From JABFSS01 sp964449445 (lineage in GTDB: Bacteria > Patescibacteriota > Gracilibacteria > Peribacterales > Peribacteraceae): a stretch of DNA of 64,000 nucleotides. A model generated the notes under the pieces. It saw only the letters and a program-made list of their open reading frames with translations, was not told the origin of the DNA and ran no database searches. Below, piece after piece: positions 15,782 through 24,128 of this stretch. The translations under genes and the position numbers were made by a program. The DNA lies in the NCBI GenBank assembly GCA_964449445.1, contig CAYUZT010000008.1, positions 1 through 64,000 on the forward strand, given 5' to 3'. Positions within the stretch are counted from its first letter, which is position 1. Each line of letters opens with the position of its first letter.

Positions 15782-17299
15782 ATGCCAACCCCCGCCGCCA
15801 CTCCCTGGGAACGCAAACATATTCTCCTTTTTCTACTCTTCGTCTTTCTTCTCTCGTACTTCACGTACTTCCACAAATACTGGAATCCGCCGTACGTCTT
15901 CTGGGACGAGAACTACCACATCGCGAGCGCTCAGAAGTATCTGCACGGCGTCTATTTCATGGAACAGCATCCGCCGCTGGGAAAACTCCTCATTGCTCTC
16001 GGAGAAAAAATTATTCATCCCAACGTACAGACCGATCAGTTCCTTGGAACCGATTACGGTACGGATTTTAGCGAAGGGTTCTCGTTTGCCGGGTACCGTT
16101 TGTTTTCGGCGCTCTTCGCCTGGTGGACGGCGCCGGTGATTTTTTTGATTTTTCTGCTGCTGCTTCGTAATCCTCTGCACAGCGCTCTTCTCAGTTTCGT
16201 CTACATTTTCGATAACGCCCTCATCGTGCACTCCCGCGGAGCGATGCTCGAAGGATCGCTGGATTTTTTCTGTGCCCTGACGATCCTGTTCTTTCTCCTG
16301 ACGCTGCGTGATCGCGAGCAAAGACGACGGTTTATTCTGTGGAGCATCCTCTTTGGCATGAGCTTCGGCCTCATGGTCAGTACGAAAGTCCTCGGGCTCG
16401 CGTTCATTTTGCTGACCTTGCCCGTACTCTGGGTGATTGTCCCTCGCTGGAAAAAGGCGCTCGGGTTCGTCGCGCTTTTTGCCGCAAGCGCATTGCTCGT
16501 CTTCTGCAGCATCTGGAAAATCCACTTCTCGCTGGGAAAAACGATCAATCCCGATCTTCCGGATAGTGGCTACTACCAGGCATCCCTGGAATACAAGAAC
16601 ATCATTGCGTATGGCATGACGGGCAATCTGCGATCCTTCCCCGTGATGTTCCGCGATTCTCTCGCCTACATCCCCTTCTACAACCGTGGCGCGCCGCGGC
16701 TGGACTTGTGTAAGGAAGACGAGAACGGCAGTCCTCCCTACTTCTGGCCATTGGGAGCTCGAACCATCAACTACCGCTGGCAGACGCCGGATAGCAGCGC
16801 CTACCACTACCTCTACCTAGTCCCCAACCCCATCGTCTGGTGGGGGGCCGCCGCCGCTGTGTTCCTCTCCGCTTGCTTCCTTATCTGTTCCGTCCTCTGC
16901 CCGCCCAAGCGGCCGCTCAAGCACCGCTTTCTGATGGCGGTCTTCCTGGCGCTCTACCTCTCCTTCATGATCGCCATCCTTCGCATTCCCCGCGTGCTGT
17001 ACTTGTATCACTACTTTATCCCGCTGATGGTGAGTTTCATTCTCGTTGCGCTGGTGTTCGATGAAATCCAGTCGCTCGGCAGCTCGCAATTGAAGGAAAG
17101 AGGCAAAACAATTCTCGCGCTCGTCTTCGCGGTGCTCATGTTCTTCGCCTACCACTTCTACCGGCCGCTGACGTACTACGGACCTCTCACAGACGCGCAG
17201 TTCAACCGCCGCAACATCTTCAGCCTCTGGGACATGCACTGTGTCAATTGCCCGCGCGAAAACGGTCTCGCGGTGCCGTCGCGCGCACCGGGGCAATAA
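15782..17299 (+). CDS. PMT/GT39-like membrane glycosyltransferase
   Basis: A 505-aa multi-spanning (about 10-12 helices) glycosyltransferase of the dolichyl-phosphate-mannose protein mannosyltransferase type. The first extracytoplasmic loop has FWDENYHIASAQKYLHG (acidic DE pair, about residues 38-54) and ...FMEQHPPLGKLL (about 57-68), the hallmark D-E...HPPLGK arrangement of GT39. It probably transfers a sugar from a polyprenyl phosphate to protein or lipid outside the membrane. An upstream extension of the frame is repeat DNA (SLASLAS), so ATG 15782 is chosen. It is convergent with the ALG5-like GT2, whose product could supply the lipid-linked sugar. Confidence 0.85.
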   Translation: MPTPAATPWERKHILLFLLFVFLLSYFTYFHKYWNPPYVFWDENYHIASAQKYLHGVYFMEQHPPLGKLLIALGEKIIHPNVQTDQFLGTDYGTDFSEGFSFAGYRLFSALFAWWTAPVIFLIFLLLLRNPLHSALLSFVYIFDNALIVHSRGAMLEGSLDFFCALTILFFLLTLRDREQRRRFILWSILFGMSFGLMVSTKVLGLAFILLTLPVLWVIVPRWKKALGFVALFAASALLVFCSIWKIHFSLGKTINPDLPDSGYYQASLEYKNIIAYGMTGNLRSFPVMFRDSLAYIPFYNRGAPRLDLCKEDENGSPPYFWPLGARTINYRWQTPDSSAYHYLYLVPNPIVWWGAAAAVFLSACFLICSVLCPPKRPLKHRFLMAVFLALYLSFMIAILRIPRVLYLYHYFIPLMVSFILVALVFDEIQSLGSSQLKERGKTILALVFAVLMFFAYHFYRPLTYYGPLTDAQFNRRNIFSLWDMHCVNCPRENGLAVPSRAPGQ

Positions 17300-18013
17300 C
17301 TAGCGTCGAGCCCATTTTTTCCAATACAACACGAGCACGGACCAGAACATCTGCGCGCCATCCCGGACAATGCGCACTTTGGACTTCTCGATCGCGCTCC
17401 ACTGCACGGGAATTTCAGCAATGGTGAATCCGCGACGGAGCGCCAATGAAAGAATTTCGACGTCGAACGCGAAGCGGTCGATGGTCTGGAGCGGAAAAAT
17501 CTGACGCGCGGCGTCGCGCGTGAAGAGCTTGCACCCGCACGCCGCATCGCGGATGCCGGGATGAAGATTGGAACAGACCGCGTGATAAATGCGACCGATC
17601 AGTCTGCGGTGATGCTGCATGGACACGCCCGAGGACGCATCGACGCGCGAGCCGATCGCAATCTGCGCGTTCTCCTTCTGCATTGCATGGAACAGGCGGA
17701 TGACTTCGTGAATGGGCGTCGCGCCGTCTGCATCGTAAAAGAGGAGCAGGTCACCCGTGCCCGCGAGCATCCCCTCCCGCACGGCAGCTCCCTTGCCGCG
17801 ATTCTGCGCGAACCGCAAGACGCGGATGGGAAGCCGGTCCTGCCACCCCTTTGCAAGATCCGTCGTATTGTCCGTGCTCCCGTCATCGACGACGATCACT
17901 TCCTGCAGCGTCAATTCTCTGGGCGACCCCGAGAAAAATCCGGAAATGGCTGCGAGCGTCTGTGGAAGACGCGGTGCCTCGTTATACGCCGGAATGATGA
18001 TACTGAGCGTCAC
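17300..18013 (-). CDS. ALG5-like GT2: dolichyl-phosphate glucosyltransferase type
   Basis: A 237-aa family 2 glycosyltransferase with GT-A fold. The N-terminus IIIPAYNEA (residues 5-13), VVDDGSTDNT (41-50), RGKGAAVREGML (74-85) and the DADGATPIHE catalytic DxD region (92-101) match polyprenyl-phosphate hexose synthases of the ALG5/DPM type. No C-terminal membrane domain is present. It likely makes a polyprenyl-phosphate sugar donor for the neighbouring GT-C enzymes (15782, 18044, 19444). The start is GTG; TAGGAT lies 6 nt upstream. The downstream end abuts the stop of the GT39-like gene. Confidence 0.85.
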   Translation of the reverse strand: MTLSIIIPAYNEAPRLPQTLAAISGFFSGSPRELTLQEVIVVDDGSTDNTTDLAKGWQDRLPIRVLRFAQNRGKGAAVREGMLAGTGDLLLFYDADGATPIHEVIRLFHAMQKENAQIAIGSRVDASSGVSMQHHRRLIGRIYHAVCSNLHPGIRDAACGCKLFTRDAARQIFPLQTIDRFAFDVEILSLALRRGFTIAEIPVQWSAIEKSKVRIVRDGAQMFWSVLVLYWKKWARR

Positions 18014-18043
18014 GGGGGCATCCTACCGATCTCCTAGCGAGTC

Positions 18044-19345
18044 TTACAGGAAAAACCACCGCAAAGCGACGGGGATGAAGAGGAGAACGGTGCACAGCAT
18101 GCTGTACCCCGCGGACAGGTATTCAAATCGCTCCGATCTCTCTTCGCGAAACAGGAGAAAGAGCGCAAAGGGAACGAAGTAGTACCGCTCTTCAATCAGC
18201 CATGAGGGCAGTAAGGACAAGATGACAATCGGATACAGGAGCCAGAATGAGCGACGAGCCAGTGGCGTGACGACGAAGGAGAGGAACGCGCATCCGATGG
18301 GGATGAAGAAGAGAATTTTCAGGAACGGCGTGTAGGTCATCGCCATGAGAATGCGATTGCGGATGAACACGGAATCCCATCCCTGGTTGTACCAGTGATC
18401 ATTGTGGAACGTCATCATGTAGAGCAAAAACAGCAGGGCGGTCATCGGAGCGAGAAAGTTGGAACTGATCACCCTGCGAATGATTGTTTTGCTATTGGAG
18501 ATGTGCAGCGGAAGGAAAATGAAGAATGAGAGGAGAAGGGCGAAGAAAATATTCCCCGTATGGATAGCGGGAAACGGATGGGAATCGCTATCGCCAATCG
18601 CGATGCCGCCGTTCCAGACGACGAACGCGCCGAAGAGACAGAACCCGATGCCGAAGAGCAGCAGCGCGGAGATGATCATCGCAGTGGAGGCACGGGCGCG
18701 AAAGCGCACCCGAAGTTCCGAAAGCAGTTTCCACCGGCGAACGCGGTGCGGAAGCCAGCGCAAGAAGGCAGGCCATTCATCCCACAGGAATATCGAGAAT
18801 GCCAGAAACAGCCACACGATGTTATTCTGCCGTACCGCCATCGAGACGATGCAGACGAGAGCGGCAAACACATACTGTCGACGCAACGTCAGGAGAATCG
18901 ACACGAGAATTAGCAGCAGCGAGGGGACATCGGTGTAGAAGAAGAAAAAGAATGGGAACAGAATCGGGATGAATGCGTACTGCAGGGTACGGGGCACGCT
19001 CGCGCGCGACTTGAGTGTCCGAAGGATCGCCTGGAATACTGCGACGGAAAGCAGACTGAGAATGATGGTGATTGCGCGGTAGAAATTCAGGACATGCATG
19101 CCGGTCAGAAACATTGGCCCCGCAACGAACCAGTGATACCCCGGCAACATCGTCAACTGCTCGTTCATTCCAAAGTTCCCCTCGCGAAAACGCCGCATTT
19201 GTTCAAAGTGATATCCTTCATCGCCAAAATACGACTGCGTATGGATCGCCATGAATGCCATCAGGAAGATCACGGCAATGATCATCAGGGGTTCAACTGG
19301 CCAATGGCGCGCGAGTGACTTTGCACTTCCCGGATAACGAAACAT
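18044..19345 (-). CDS. DIE2/ALG10-like GT-C glycosyltransferase
   Basis: A 433-aa polytopic protein resembling eukaryotic ALG10 (alpha-1,2-glucosyltransferase of lipid-linked oligosaccharide). FGDEGYHFEQMRRFREG (about residues 39-55) parallels the catalytic D-E-x-F/Y-H loop, followed by TMLPGYHWF, where ALG10 has a T-x-P-G-L-Y block. FFTDVPS-like (here FFYTDVPSLLLIL) and RQNNIVWLF, close to the R-Q-T-N-I-x-W of ALG10, are also visible. The acceptor in this organism is unknown. It lies 30 nt upstream of the ALG5-like gene on the same strand. TAGAAT 8 nt before the ATG suggests leaderless transcription. Confidence 0.7.
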   Translation of the reverse strand: MFRYPGSAKSLARHWPVEPLMIIAVIFLMAFMAIHTQSYFGDEGYHFEQMRRFREGNFGMNEQLTMLPGYHWFVAGPMFLTGMHVLNFYRAITIILSLLSVAVFQAILRTLKSRASVPRTLQYAFIPILFPFFFFFYTDVPSLLLILVSILLTLRRQYVFAALVCIVSMAVRQNNIVWLFLAFSIFLWDEWPAFLRWLPHRVRRWKLLSELRVRFRARASTAMIISALLLFGIGFCLFGAFVVWNGGIAIGDSDSHPFPAIHTGNIFFALLLSFFIFLPLHISNSKTIIRRVISSNFLAPMTALLFLLYMMTFHNDHWYNQGWDSVFIRNRILMAMTYTPFLKILFFIPIGCAFLSFVVTPLARRSFWLLYPIVILSLLPSWLIEERYYFVPFALFLLFREERSERFEYLSAGYSMLCTVLLFIPVALRWFFL

Positions 19346-19353
19346 ACTTGCTC

Positions 19354-19359
19354 ATTCTA
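19354..19359 (-). promoter_or_regulatory. Predicted -10 of the ALG10-like gene
   Basis: TAGAAT on the minus strand ends 8 nt before the ATG at 19345. No ribosome-binding site is visible. Confidence 0.45.
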
Positions 19360-19443
19360 CCATCGAGCTCGTGTATGCGTAGTGATCTTGCTTCGAAATC
19401 ACACAATGTTCCGATCACACGCGCGCATGTGTATCATGCGACA

Positions 19444-20688
19444 ATGATCCGACAACGCGCATCGCACGTCTCCGTGCTCTCCTATGTCTTCCTGCTTGGC
19501 GCCCTGTGGCTTCTGCTCGACTGCGCGCATCACCCGGTATGGAGCGCGCACCTGGCCGCGGACGTGTATACGTTTTTCGCAAGGGCAAACCATTTTTTGA
19601 CGAACATGAGCTGGGCGGGAATGGACTACAACGAATATCAGCCAGGGGCATTGTGGTTTTTTGTACTCATCGGATGGTTGACATCGACGCTCGGAAATTA
19701 TGACGCGTTTTTAACGGCGACGCAGATGATAAATTTGCTTTTCATCGCCCTGCACTTTTTTCTGTTCCAGAAACACGGCCACAAGCATGCGGCATGGCTC
19801 TTCCTCGCTCTTGCGGTCACTACGGGACCGATCCTCCTGTTCCGTTTCGAGCTGCTCGTGAGCCTCTTGACGCTCTGGGCATGGCTGGATTTCCAAAAGG
19901 AAGATCATGCGAGATCGGGCCTGCTCCTGGGTCTTGCAACCAGCATCAAGCTGTATCCCATTGTCCTGCTTCCACTGCTCTTCGGCGCTCTGCTCTATCG
20001 CCGCAAATGGACGGAGGCCGTGCGAACGGGAATGTTCTTCGCTATTGGTACTCTCACTCCCGTCATGTTCGCGCTGGTCTTTGGCGCATCACTCCAGGAA
20101 ATTCTCGAAGGCATTCGCGTGCATTCGCTGAAACCCATAGGTCTTGAGAGTTTTTGGGGGAACACGATTACGATAGTGCAGTCTCTTGTGGAAATCCCCC
20201 TGCGCGTGACGCCCGGCTACGGCGTGCACGGCATCAGTTCCGATCTGCCGATGCTCACGGATGCATTCCTAAATAATTTCTGGATGCTCCCCACCGGACT
20301 CATCATACTTTCGTGCTTGTGGGTTGGACGGAAGCACGGTTTCACCGATCCCGGTTTTGCCTTCCTCGTCCTGCTTACGTTCCTGTATTTCTCGAAAGTC
20401 GTGAATCCCCAGTACTTGTGGTGGGCGGTGGTCTTCCTCCCGCTCATGCCCTTCTCCTGGTTTGGGAAAAAAACCCGGTGGTTCGTTGTCGCCGCGGTTC
20501 TGCTCAGCTTGCTCCTCACGCAAATCGTGTACCCGGTGTACTACACCGAATATCTTGATTGGTACCACGGTTCTGTCGCGTCTCCGCGCATTTTCGCGAT
20601 CATGGTGATTCGCAATATTCTCCTGTTCTTTGTGCTGGCGTACACGACGTACCGGCTGTTCCGACTTCCCAAAACGAAAAAGGGATGA
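19444..20688 (+). CDS. GT87-like (DUF2029) membrane mannosyltransferase-type protein
   Basis: A 414-aa protein with about 10 transmembrane helices, similar to GT87/DUF2029 polyprenyl-phosphate mannosyltransferases. A periplasmic-side acidic DYNEYQPGALWF region follows helix 1-2. SGLLLGLATSIKLYPIVLLPLL is the highly characteristic G-x-x-x-x-x-K-x-Y-P segment of this family. NPQYLWW occurs near the C-terminus. The frame runs 43 codons upstream without coding character; ATG 19444 has TATCAT 6 nt before it. It is divergent from the ALG10-like gene and probably part of the same glycan pathway. Confidence 0.75.
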   Translation: MIRQRASHVSVLSYVFLLGALWLLLDCAHHPVWSAHLAADVYTFFARANHFLTNMSWAGMDYNEYQPGALWFFVLIGWLTSTLGNYDAFLTATQMINLLFIALHFFLFQKHGHKHAAWLFLALAVTTGPILLFRFELLVSLLTLWAWLDFQKEDHARSGLLLGLATSIKLYPIVLLPLLFGALLYRRKWTEAVRTGMFFAIGTLTPVMFALVFGASLQEILEGIRVHSLKPIGLESFWGNTITIVQSLVEIPLRVTPGYGVHGISSDLPMLTDAFLNNFWMLPTGLIILSCLWVGRKHGFTDPGFAFLVLLTFLYFSKVVNPQYLWWAVVFLPLMPFSWFGKKTRWFVVAAVLLSLLLTQIVYPVYYTEYLDWYHGSVASPRIFAIMVIRNILLFFVLAYTTYRLFRLPKTKKG

Positions 20689-20691
20689 GGA

Positions 20692-21162
20692 TCAGTTGCC
20701 CGCTTCATACCCAGCCACTTCCGCCTCCTGAGCGGTCGTAAAGTACCGGCGGTTCGCAGGCGCGAGGTTCTGCCCCGAGCGTGAGTTGGCCGGGTAATAT
20801 TTTTTCCCTTTTTTGGAAGCGACGAATCGCATGCCCGAAGGAAGCGAAGGTGTTGTCAGATGTTTCAGGATATTTCCTGCGGGCACGCGGAAAGCGCCGC
20901 TGCCATTGGGAATGACGACAGTCTCTCCAATCAAGACGCGGACGCCGCCGTGCGTGACTCCCGTGATGTGGCCGTCTTCTGCACCCGTGATGTGTATAAC
21001 GGGCACAAGCGGCCTTATGTCTTTGCGAAGGATAGTGGGAGGAATAGGAAGAGAAGTGATACAGAGGATCCTCCCGAGCAGCACGCCGAGCAGGAGCGCC
21101 AACATGATGACGAGACTGGTGAGGGCAGTTGAGCGCATGGGAAATGCCAGTCTCCCGTACAA
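20692..21162 (-). CDS. Single-TM protein with degenerate Ada-like C-terminal ribbon
   Basis: A 156-aa protein with an N-terminal membrane anchor (about residues 10-32). A middle beta-rich region (VTHGGVRVLIGETVVIPNGSG) precedes a C-terminal FVASKKGKKYYPANSRSGQNLAPANRRYFTTAQEAEVAGYEAG-type module. That module has the layout of Ada-like metal-binding domains (FVASK-G-KYH...F-S-EEA---GY) but lacks the expected Cys ligands. ATG 21138 (MRSTALTSL) is an equally good start. It is convergent with the GT87-like gene. Function unknown. Confidence 0.55.
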   Translation of the reverse strand: MYGRLAFPMRSTALTSLVIMLALLLGVLLGRILCITSLPIPPTILRKDIRPLVPVIHITGAEDGHITGVTHGGVRVLIGETVVIPNGSGAFRVPAGNILKHLTTPSLPSGMRFVASKKGKKYYPANSRSGQNLAPANRRYFTTAQEAEVAGYEAGN

Positions 21163-21240
21163 AAAGACGAGTCGCGATACCCCTCAGGACACTTCAAAAT
21201 TAAGGAAGGGGATTTTTCGCTACAGGAAGAGAAAATTCCG

Positions 21241-21260
21241 GTTCCATGACCCTGTGGAAC
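21241..21260. repeat. 20-bp hairpin GTTCCA-n-GAAC, copy 1
   Basis: GTTCCATGACCCTGTGGAAC forms a 7-bp stem with one wobble or mismatch and a GACCCT loop. Copies also occur at 26918-26937 and 63312-63331. Here it lies just past the stop of the next minus-strand gene and could act as its terminator (AATTTT follows on that strand). Confidence 0.6.
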
Positions 21261-21266
21261 ACCCTG

Positions 21267-21746
21267 TTATTTCTTCGACGAAGCTGCTGCCGAAGCGGGC
21301 TTTGAAGCCGTGCCCCCCTGCGCAGATGCTGGCGGCGGCGCCTGGATCTGCACCGGAACGACATCGATGATCTTATCCGTGAGCGGATCGTAGAGGATGG
21401 CACGGTCATTGGTGACAATCAGGTGATCGCCGTTCTTCGCTTTGTTGTAGAACGCATTGCGCGACCGCAGCTGATTCACGTCCACGATAGTCGCAACGGT
21501 GGGATCGATGCCTTCGGGTATCACGAAAATCCGCCGGACCTTCTGGATCACCTGGTTGGCCACCTCGCGATTCTGTTCCTGATTCCCCTGCTGCTTCTCC
21601 ACCTGCATCGAAAGATCCATGAGTTTCTTCTCCGCATCGCGACGGCGCATGTCGAGAACGACGACGAGGACGATGAGACCCAGAACGATGAGGAAGCTGA
21701 GAAACTTGCTTGCACCTCCTCCTTTGGACACTGCGGAATTTTCCAT
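21267..21746 (-). CDS. Single-TM coiled-coil protein, unknown
   Basis: A 159-aa protein with a short cytoplasmic N-terminus, one transmembrane helix (FLSFLIVLGLIVLVVVLDM, about residues 14-32) and a charged coiled-coil-like helix (RRRDAEKKLMDLSMQVEKQQ, about 33-52). A compact domain follows with PEGIDPTVATIVDVNQLRS and HLIVTNDRAILYDPLTDKII, then a low-complexity A/S/P/K tail. Family not recognised. The frame extends 31 codons upstream into the purC leader, antisense; ATG 21746 (MENSAVSK) is the likely start. Confidence 0.6.
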   Translation of the reverse strand: MENSAVSKGGGASKFLSFLIVLGLIVLVVVLDMRRRDAEKKLMDLSMQVEKQQGNQEQNREVANQVIQKVRRIFVIPEGIDPTVATIVDVNQLRSRNAFYNKAKNGDHLIVTNDRAILYDPLTDKIIDVVPVQIQAPPPASAQGGTASKPASAAASSKK

Positions 21747-21815
21747 GAAAAATGGGGAAAGATCGTGGGTTATGGTACGGCGGAAGGTACCTTGTACGCA
21801 AGCAGGGGAAATCTC

Positions 21816-21821
21816 TATGAT
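21816..21821 (+). promoter_or_regulatory. Predicted -10 of purC
   Basis: TATGAT lies 6 nt before ATG 21828, with TTGTAC 18 nt upstream as a weak -35. This predicts a leaderless purC message. Confidence 0.4.
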
Positions 21822-21827
21822 CACACC

Positions 21828-22799
21828 ATGATCACTCATGATCGTCTTCGACCCTTTCTCGCAACAACACTCGATGCGACGGATTTCAAAAACCTGGGAA
21901 AGAAGTACATGGGAAAAGTGCGCGATGTCTACACCAAAGACGAACGCGTGATACTAATCTCCACAGATCGCCAGTCGGCATTCGATTACCAGTGGTGCAC
22001 CATTCCGCTCAAGGGACAGGTCTTGAACCAGCTGAGCAACTGGTGGTTTGAGCAGGTGAAAGACGTGATGCCGACGCACGTCGTTGCCATGCCGGATCCG
22101 AACGTGACGGTGGCAAAGAAGCTCAAGATGCTCAAAGTGGAAGTGGTCGTGCGCGCCTACCTGACCGGTTCCACGTCTACTTCCATCTGGGTGAATTACG
22201 AAAAAGGCGAGAGGAACTTCTGCGGCAATCCCCTGCCCGATGGCATGAAGAAGAACCAGAAACTGCGTGCGGTGATCTTCACGCCGTCGACAAAACCGGA
22301 GACCGGGCATGACGAGTCGATGAGTCCTGAGCAATTGATTGCCCTCAAACTCACGACGCCCGAGGAAATCGAACGCGTGAAGACCGTCGCATTCGCGCTG
22401 TTCAAACGGGGACAGGAAGTCGCCGCAAAGCGGGGGCTGATTCTCGTCGATACCAAGTACGAGATGGGCTACGACGCGGAAGGAGTGTTACGTGTGGGCG
22501 ACGAGGTGCACACGCCGGATTCCTCACGCTACTGGATCGCTTCGTCCTACGAAGAGCGCTTCGCGAAGGGGCAGGAACCGGAGTCCCTGGACAAAGAATT
22601 CTTCCGTCTGTGGCTCAAAAATGAGGGATTCGTCGATGATGGACGGCCCAAGCCTTCCGTGACCGATGACGTGCGCGTGATGCTCGCACAACGCTATATC
22701 GACCTCTACGAACGCATGACGGGCGAAGAATTCCACATTCCCGAGAATGCCGACGTCATCGGCAGGATCGGGAGGAACCTCAAACAGTACATGAACTAG
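21828..22799 (+). CDS. purC: Phosphoribosylaminoimidazole-succinocarboxamide synthase
   Basis: A 323-aa SAICAR synthetase that joins CAIR and aspartate with ATP. GKVRDVYT (about residues 26-33) is the N-terminal ATP-loop signature. VVRAYLTGSTSTS (about 107-119) and ...LVDTKYEMGYD (about 205-215) match family signatures. DSSRYW (near 229) is the aspartate/CAIR-side motif. It is of the longer (about 300 aa) purC type. The long upstream extension of the frame overlaps the opposite-strand coiled-coil gene and is not coding. PurC and PurB are both present, suggesting a partial or complete purine pathway, unusual for a reduced genome. Confidence 0.93.
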   Translation: MITHDRLRPFLATTLDATDFKNLGKKYMGKVRDVYTKDERVILISTDRQSAFDYQWCTIPLKGQVLNQLSNWWFEQVKDVMPTHVVAMPDPNVTVAKKLKMLKVEVVVRAYLTGSTSTSIWVNYEKGERNFCGNPLPDGMKKNQKLRAVIFTPSTKPETGHDESMSPEQLIALKLTTPEEIERVKTVAFALFKRGQEVAAKRGLILVDTKYEMGYDAEGVLRVGDEVHTPDSSRYWIASSYEERFAKGQEPESLDKEFFRLWLKNEGFVDDGRPKPSVTDDVRVMLAQRYIDLYERMTGEEFHIPENADVIGRIGRNLKQYMN

Positions 22800-22833
22800 A
22801 AACTCTGAAAAATTCATTCTGTAATTTTGGGAG

Positions 22834-22890
22834 CGGGCTCCTGAGCTTGCCGAAGGGCTGCCCGCGGATAGGCAGGCAAGAATGCCTGCC
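22834..22890. terminator. Two hairpins between purC and the DUF192 gene
   Basis: CGGGC...GCCCG (22834-22865) encloses a CCTGAGCTTGCCGAAGG element of the type inserted in rplF and lysS. It is followed by GGCAGGCAAGAATGCCTGCC (22871-22890), a perfect 8-bp stem with AGAA loop. They separate convergent genes and may terminate both. Confidence 0.5.
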
Positions 22891-22902
22891 CCCGTTTACA
22901 GC

Positions 22903-23406
22903 TCAATGAATACGCAGCGTCCATCCCGCACCGACACCGTTGCGTTCTACGAATCCTTCTTCCACTTCCAATGCGTACAGCGCTGGACCGGAAGACTGAT
23001 ACGACGGACAGGGCTCTTCGGTACACGGCACCATCGACGTTGCAGAAACAAACTTGCCATCGGCATCGAAGAACAGGATATCGAGCGGCATCAACGTATC
23101 CTGCATCCAAAAGGAGAGGACTTCGGATTGGTCAAACGTGAAGAGCATGCCGGTATCGGTTTCCAGATGATCGCGTCCCATGAGTCCTGTTGCCCACGCA
23201 TCAGGATTATCCGCCGATTCCACGGTCAGCTGGAGAATCTGCTGACCATCAGCACTGATCAATTGCACAGGGAAGCGATCCAGTTCCATTGCGGCAGGAA
23301 CCGATGCGGCTTCGGATGACGCTGCGGGAGGAGGAGTCGCGGGCGGCGTTGATGTCATGGAGCACGCAGTGAGCAGAGCGACGAGCAAAAGCGAAAGGCG
23401 GGACAT
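22903..23406 (-). CDS. DUF192 lipoprotein
   Basis: A 167-aa exported protein. An N-terminal signal peptide with lipobox LLTAC (Cys at residue 15) is followed by a Pro/Ala/Ser-rich linker. The DUF192 core then shows VESADNPDAWATGLMGRDHL, TGMLFTFDQSEVLSFWMQDTLMPLDILFFDADGKFV and a short closing strand, the canonical 'GLM-R--L----GMLF-F----FWM-nT--PLDi-FiD' pattern. Two extra Cys (CTEEPC) could form a disulfide. Function unknown, probably envelope-attached. Confidence 0.85.
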   Translation of the reverse strand: MSRLSLLLVALLTACSMTSTPPATPPPAASSEAASVPAAMELDRFPVQLISADGQQILQLTVESADNPDAWATGLMGRDHLETDTGMLFTFDQSEVLSFWMQDTLMPLDILFFDADGKFVSATSMVPCTEEPCPSYQSSGPALYALEVEEGFVERNGVGAGWTLRIH

Positions 23407-23424
23407 AGGAGAAGGGAGAAAAGA

Positions 23425-24060
23425 TTACGTGGAACGAAGAGCGGCAATCGCGGACTTCCGATCTTGTACACCGAAGATCGCGCTCGCGGCAACAAGATTG
23501 TTGGCTCCTGCTGCAATGCACTGCTTTGCTGTCTTCACATCGATGCCTCCGTCCATCTGAATCATCAGATGAGGATTCGATCGCCTGAGCACCGTGACCT
23601 TCTCCAACACTTCCGGGATAAATTTCTGTCCACTGAAGCCGGGATGCACCGACATCACGAGGACGAGATCAATATTCTCGAGCACATCCTGAATAGCGCT
23701 CACGGGCGTGCCAGGGTTGAGCGCAATACCGGCCGTCGCTCCCCCTTCGCGAATGTGATTGATACTGTCGCGCCGGTCAGCCGTCTTCTCCACCGCTTCG
23801 CAGTGGAATGTGATGTGCTTGGCGCCAATCTTGAGGAATTCCGTCAGGCGATCGTGGGGATTTTTCACCATCAGGTGAATATCGAGCGGCAGCTTGGTTT
23901 TCACCCACTTCATCACCGGCGCGCCAAACGTGAGGTTCGGCACAAAATGCCCATCCATCACATCCACCTGCAGCCAGTCGGCATAGGGTTCCACGCTGTC
24001 GACTTCTTCTTGCAGCCGTGCAAGATTGCAGGCAAGGATGGAGGGAGTAATGAGAACCAT
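23425..24060 (-). CDS. rpe: Ribulose-phosphate 3-epimerase
   Basis: A 211-aa TIM-barrel enzyme interconverting ribulose-5-P and xylulose-5-P. It shows ITPSILACN (residues 4-12), the metal/acid block VDVMDGHFVPNLTFG (33-47), LDIHLMV (about 59-65), VMSVHPGFSGQKF (about 136-148) and the C-terminal QMDGGI (about 169-174), all intact. It sits near rpiB and tpiA, so the window carries the non-oxidative pentose and triose steps together. TACTAT in an extended-10 context (TGC before it) lies 6 nt upstream of the ATG. Confidence 0.95.
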   Translation of the reverse strand: MVLITPSILACNLARLQEEVDSVEPYADWLQVDVMDGHFVPNLTFGAPVMKWVKTKLPLDIHLMVKNPHDRLTEFLKIGAKHITFHCEAVEKTADRRDSINHIREGGATAGIALNPGTPVSAIQDVLENIDLVLVMSVHPGFSGQKFIPEVLEKVTVLRRSNPHLMIQMDGGIDVKTAKQCIAAGANNLVAASAIFGVQDRKSAIAALRST

Positions 24061-24066
24061 AAACCT

Positions 24067-24075
24067 ATAGTAGCA
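24067..24075 (-). promoter_or_regulatory. Predicted extended -10 of rpe
   Basis: On the minus strand TGCTACTAT ends 6 nt before the rpe ATG, giving a predicted leaderless transcript. Confidence 0.4.
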
Positions 24076-24093
24076 CCACTTTTTATGGATTTG

Positions 24094-24121
24094 TTGCGGA
24101 CAGTAAAATGTGGCGTATTCT
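24094..24121 (+). promoter_or_regulatory. Predicted promoter TTGCGG-16-TATTCT
   Basis: TTGCGG (24094-24099) and TATTCT (24116-24121) lie in front of two tandem ATGs (24126 and 24129). The transcript would start at or within the ATG pair. Confidence 0.4.
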
Positions 24122-24128
24122 TCACATG

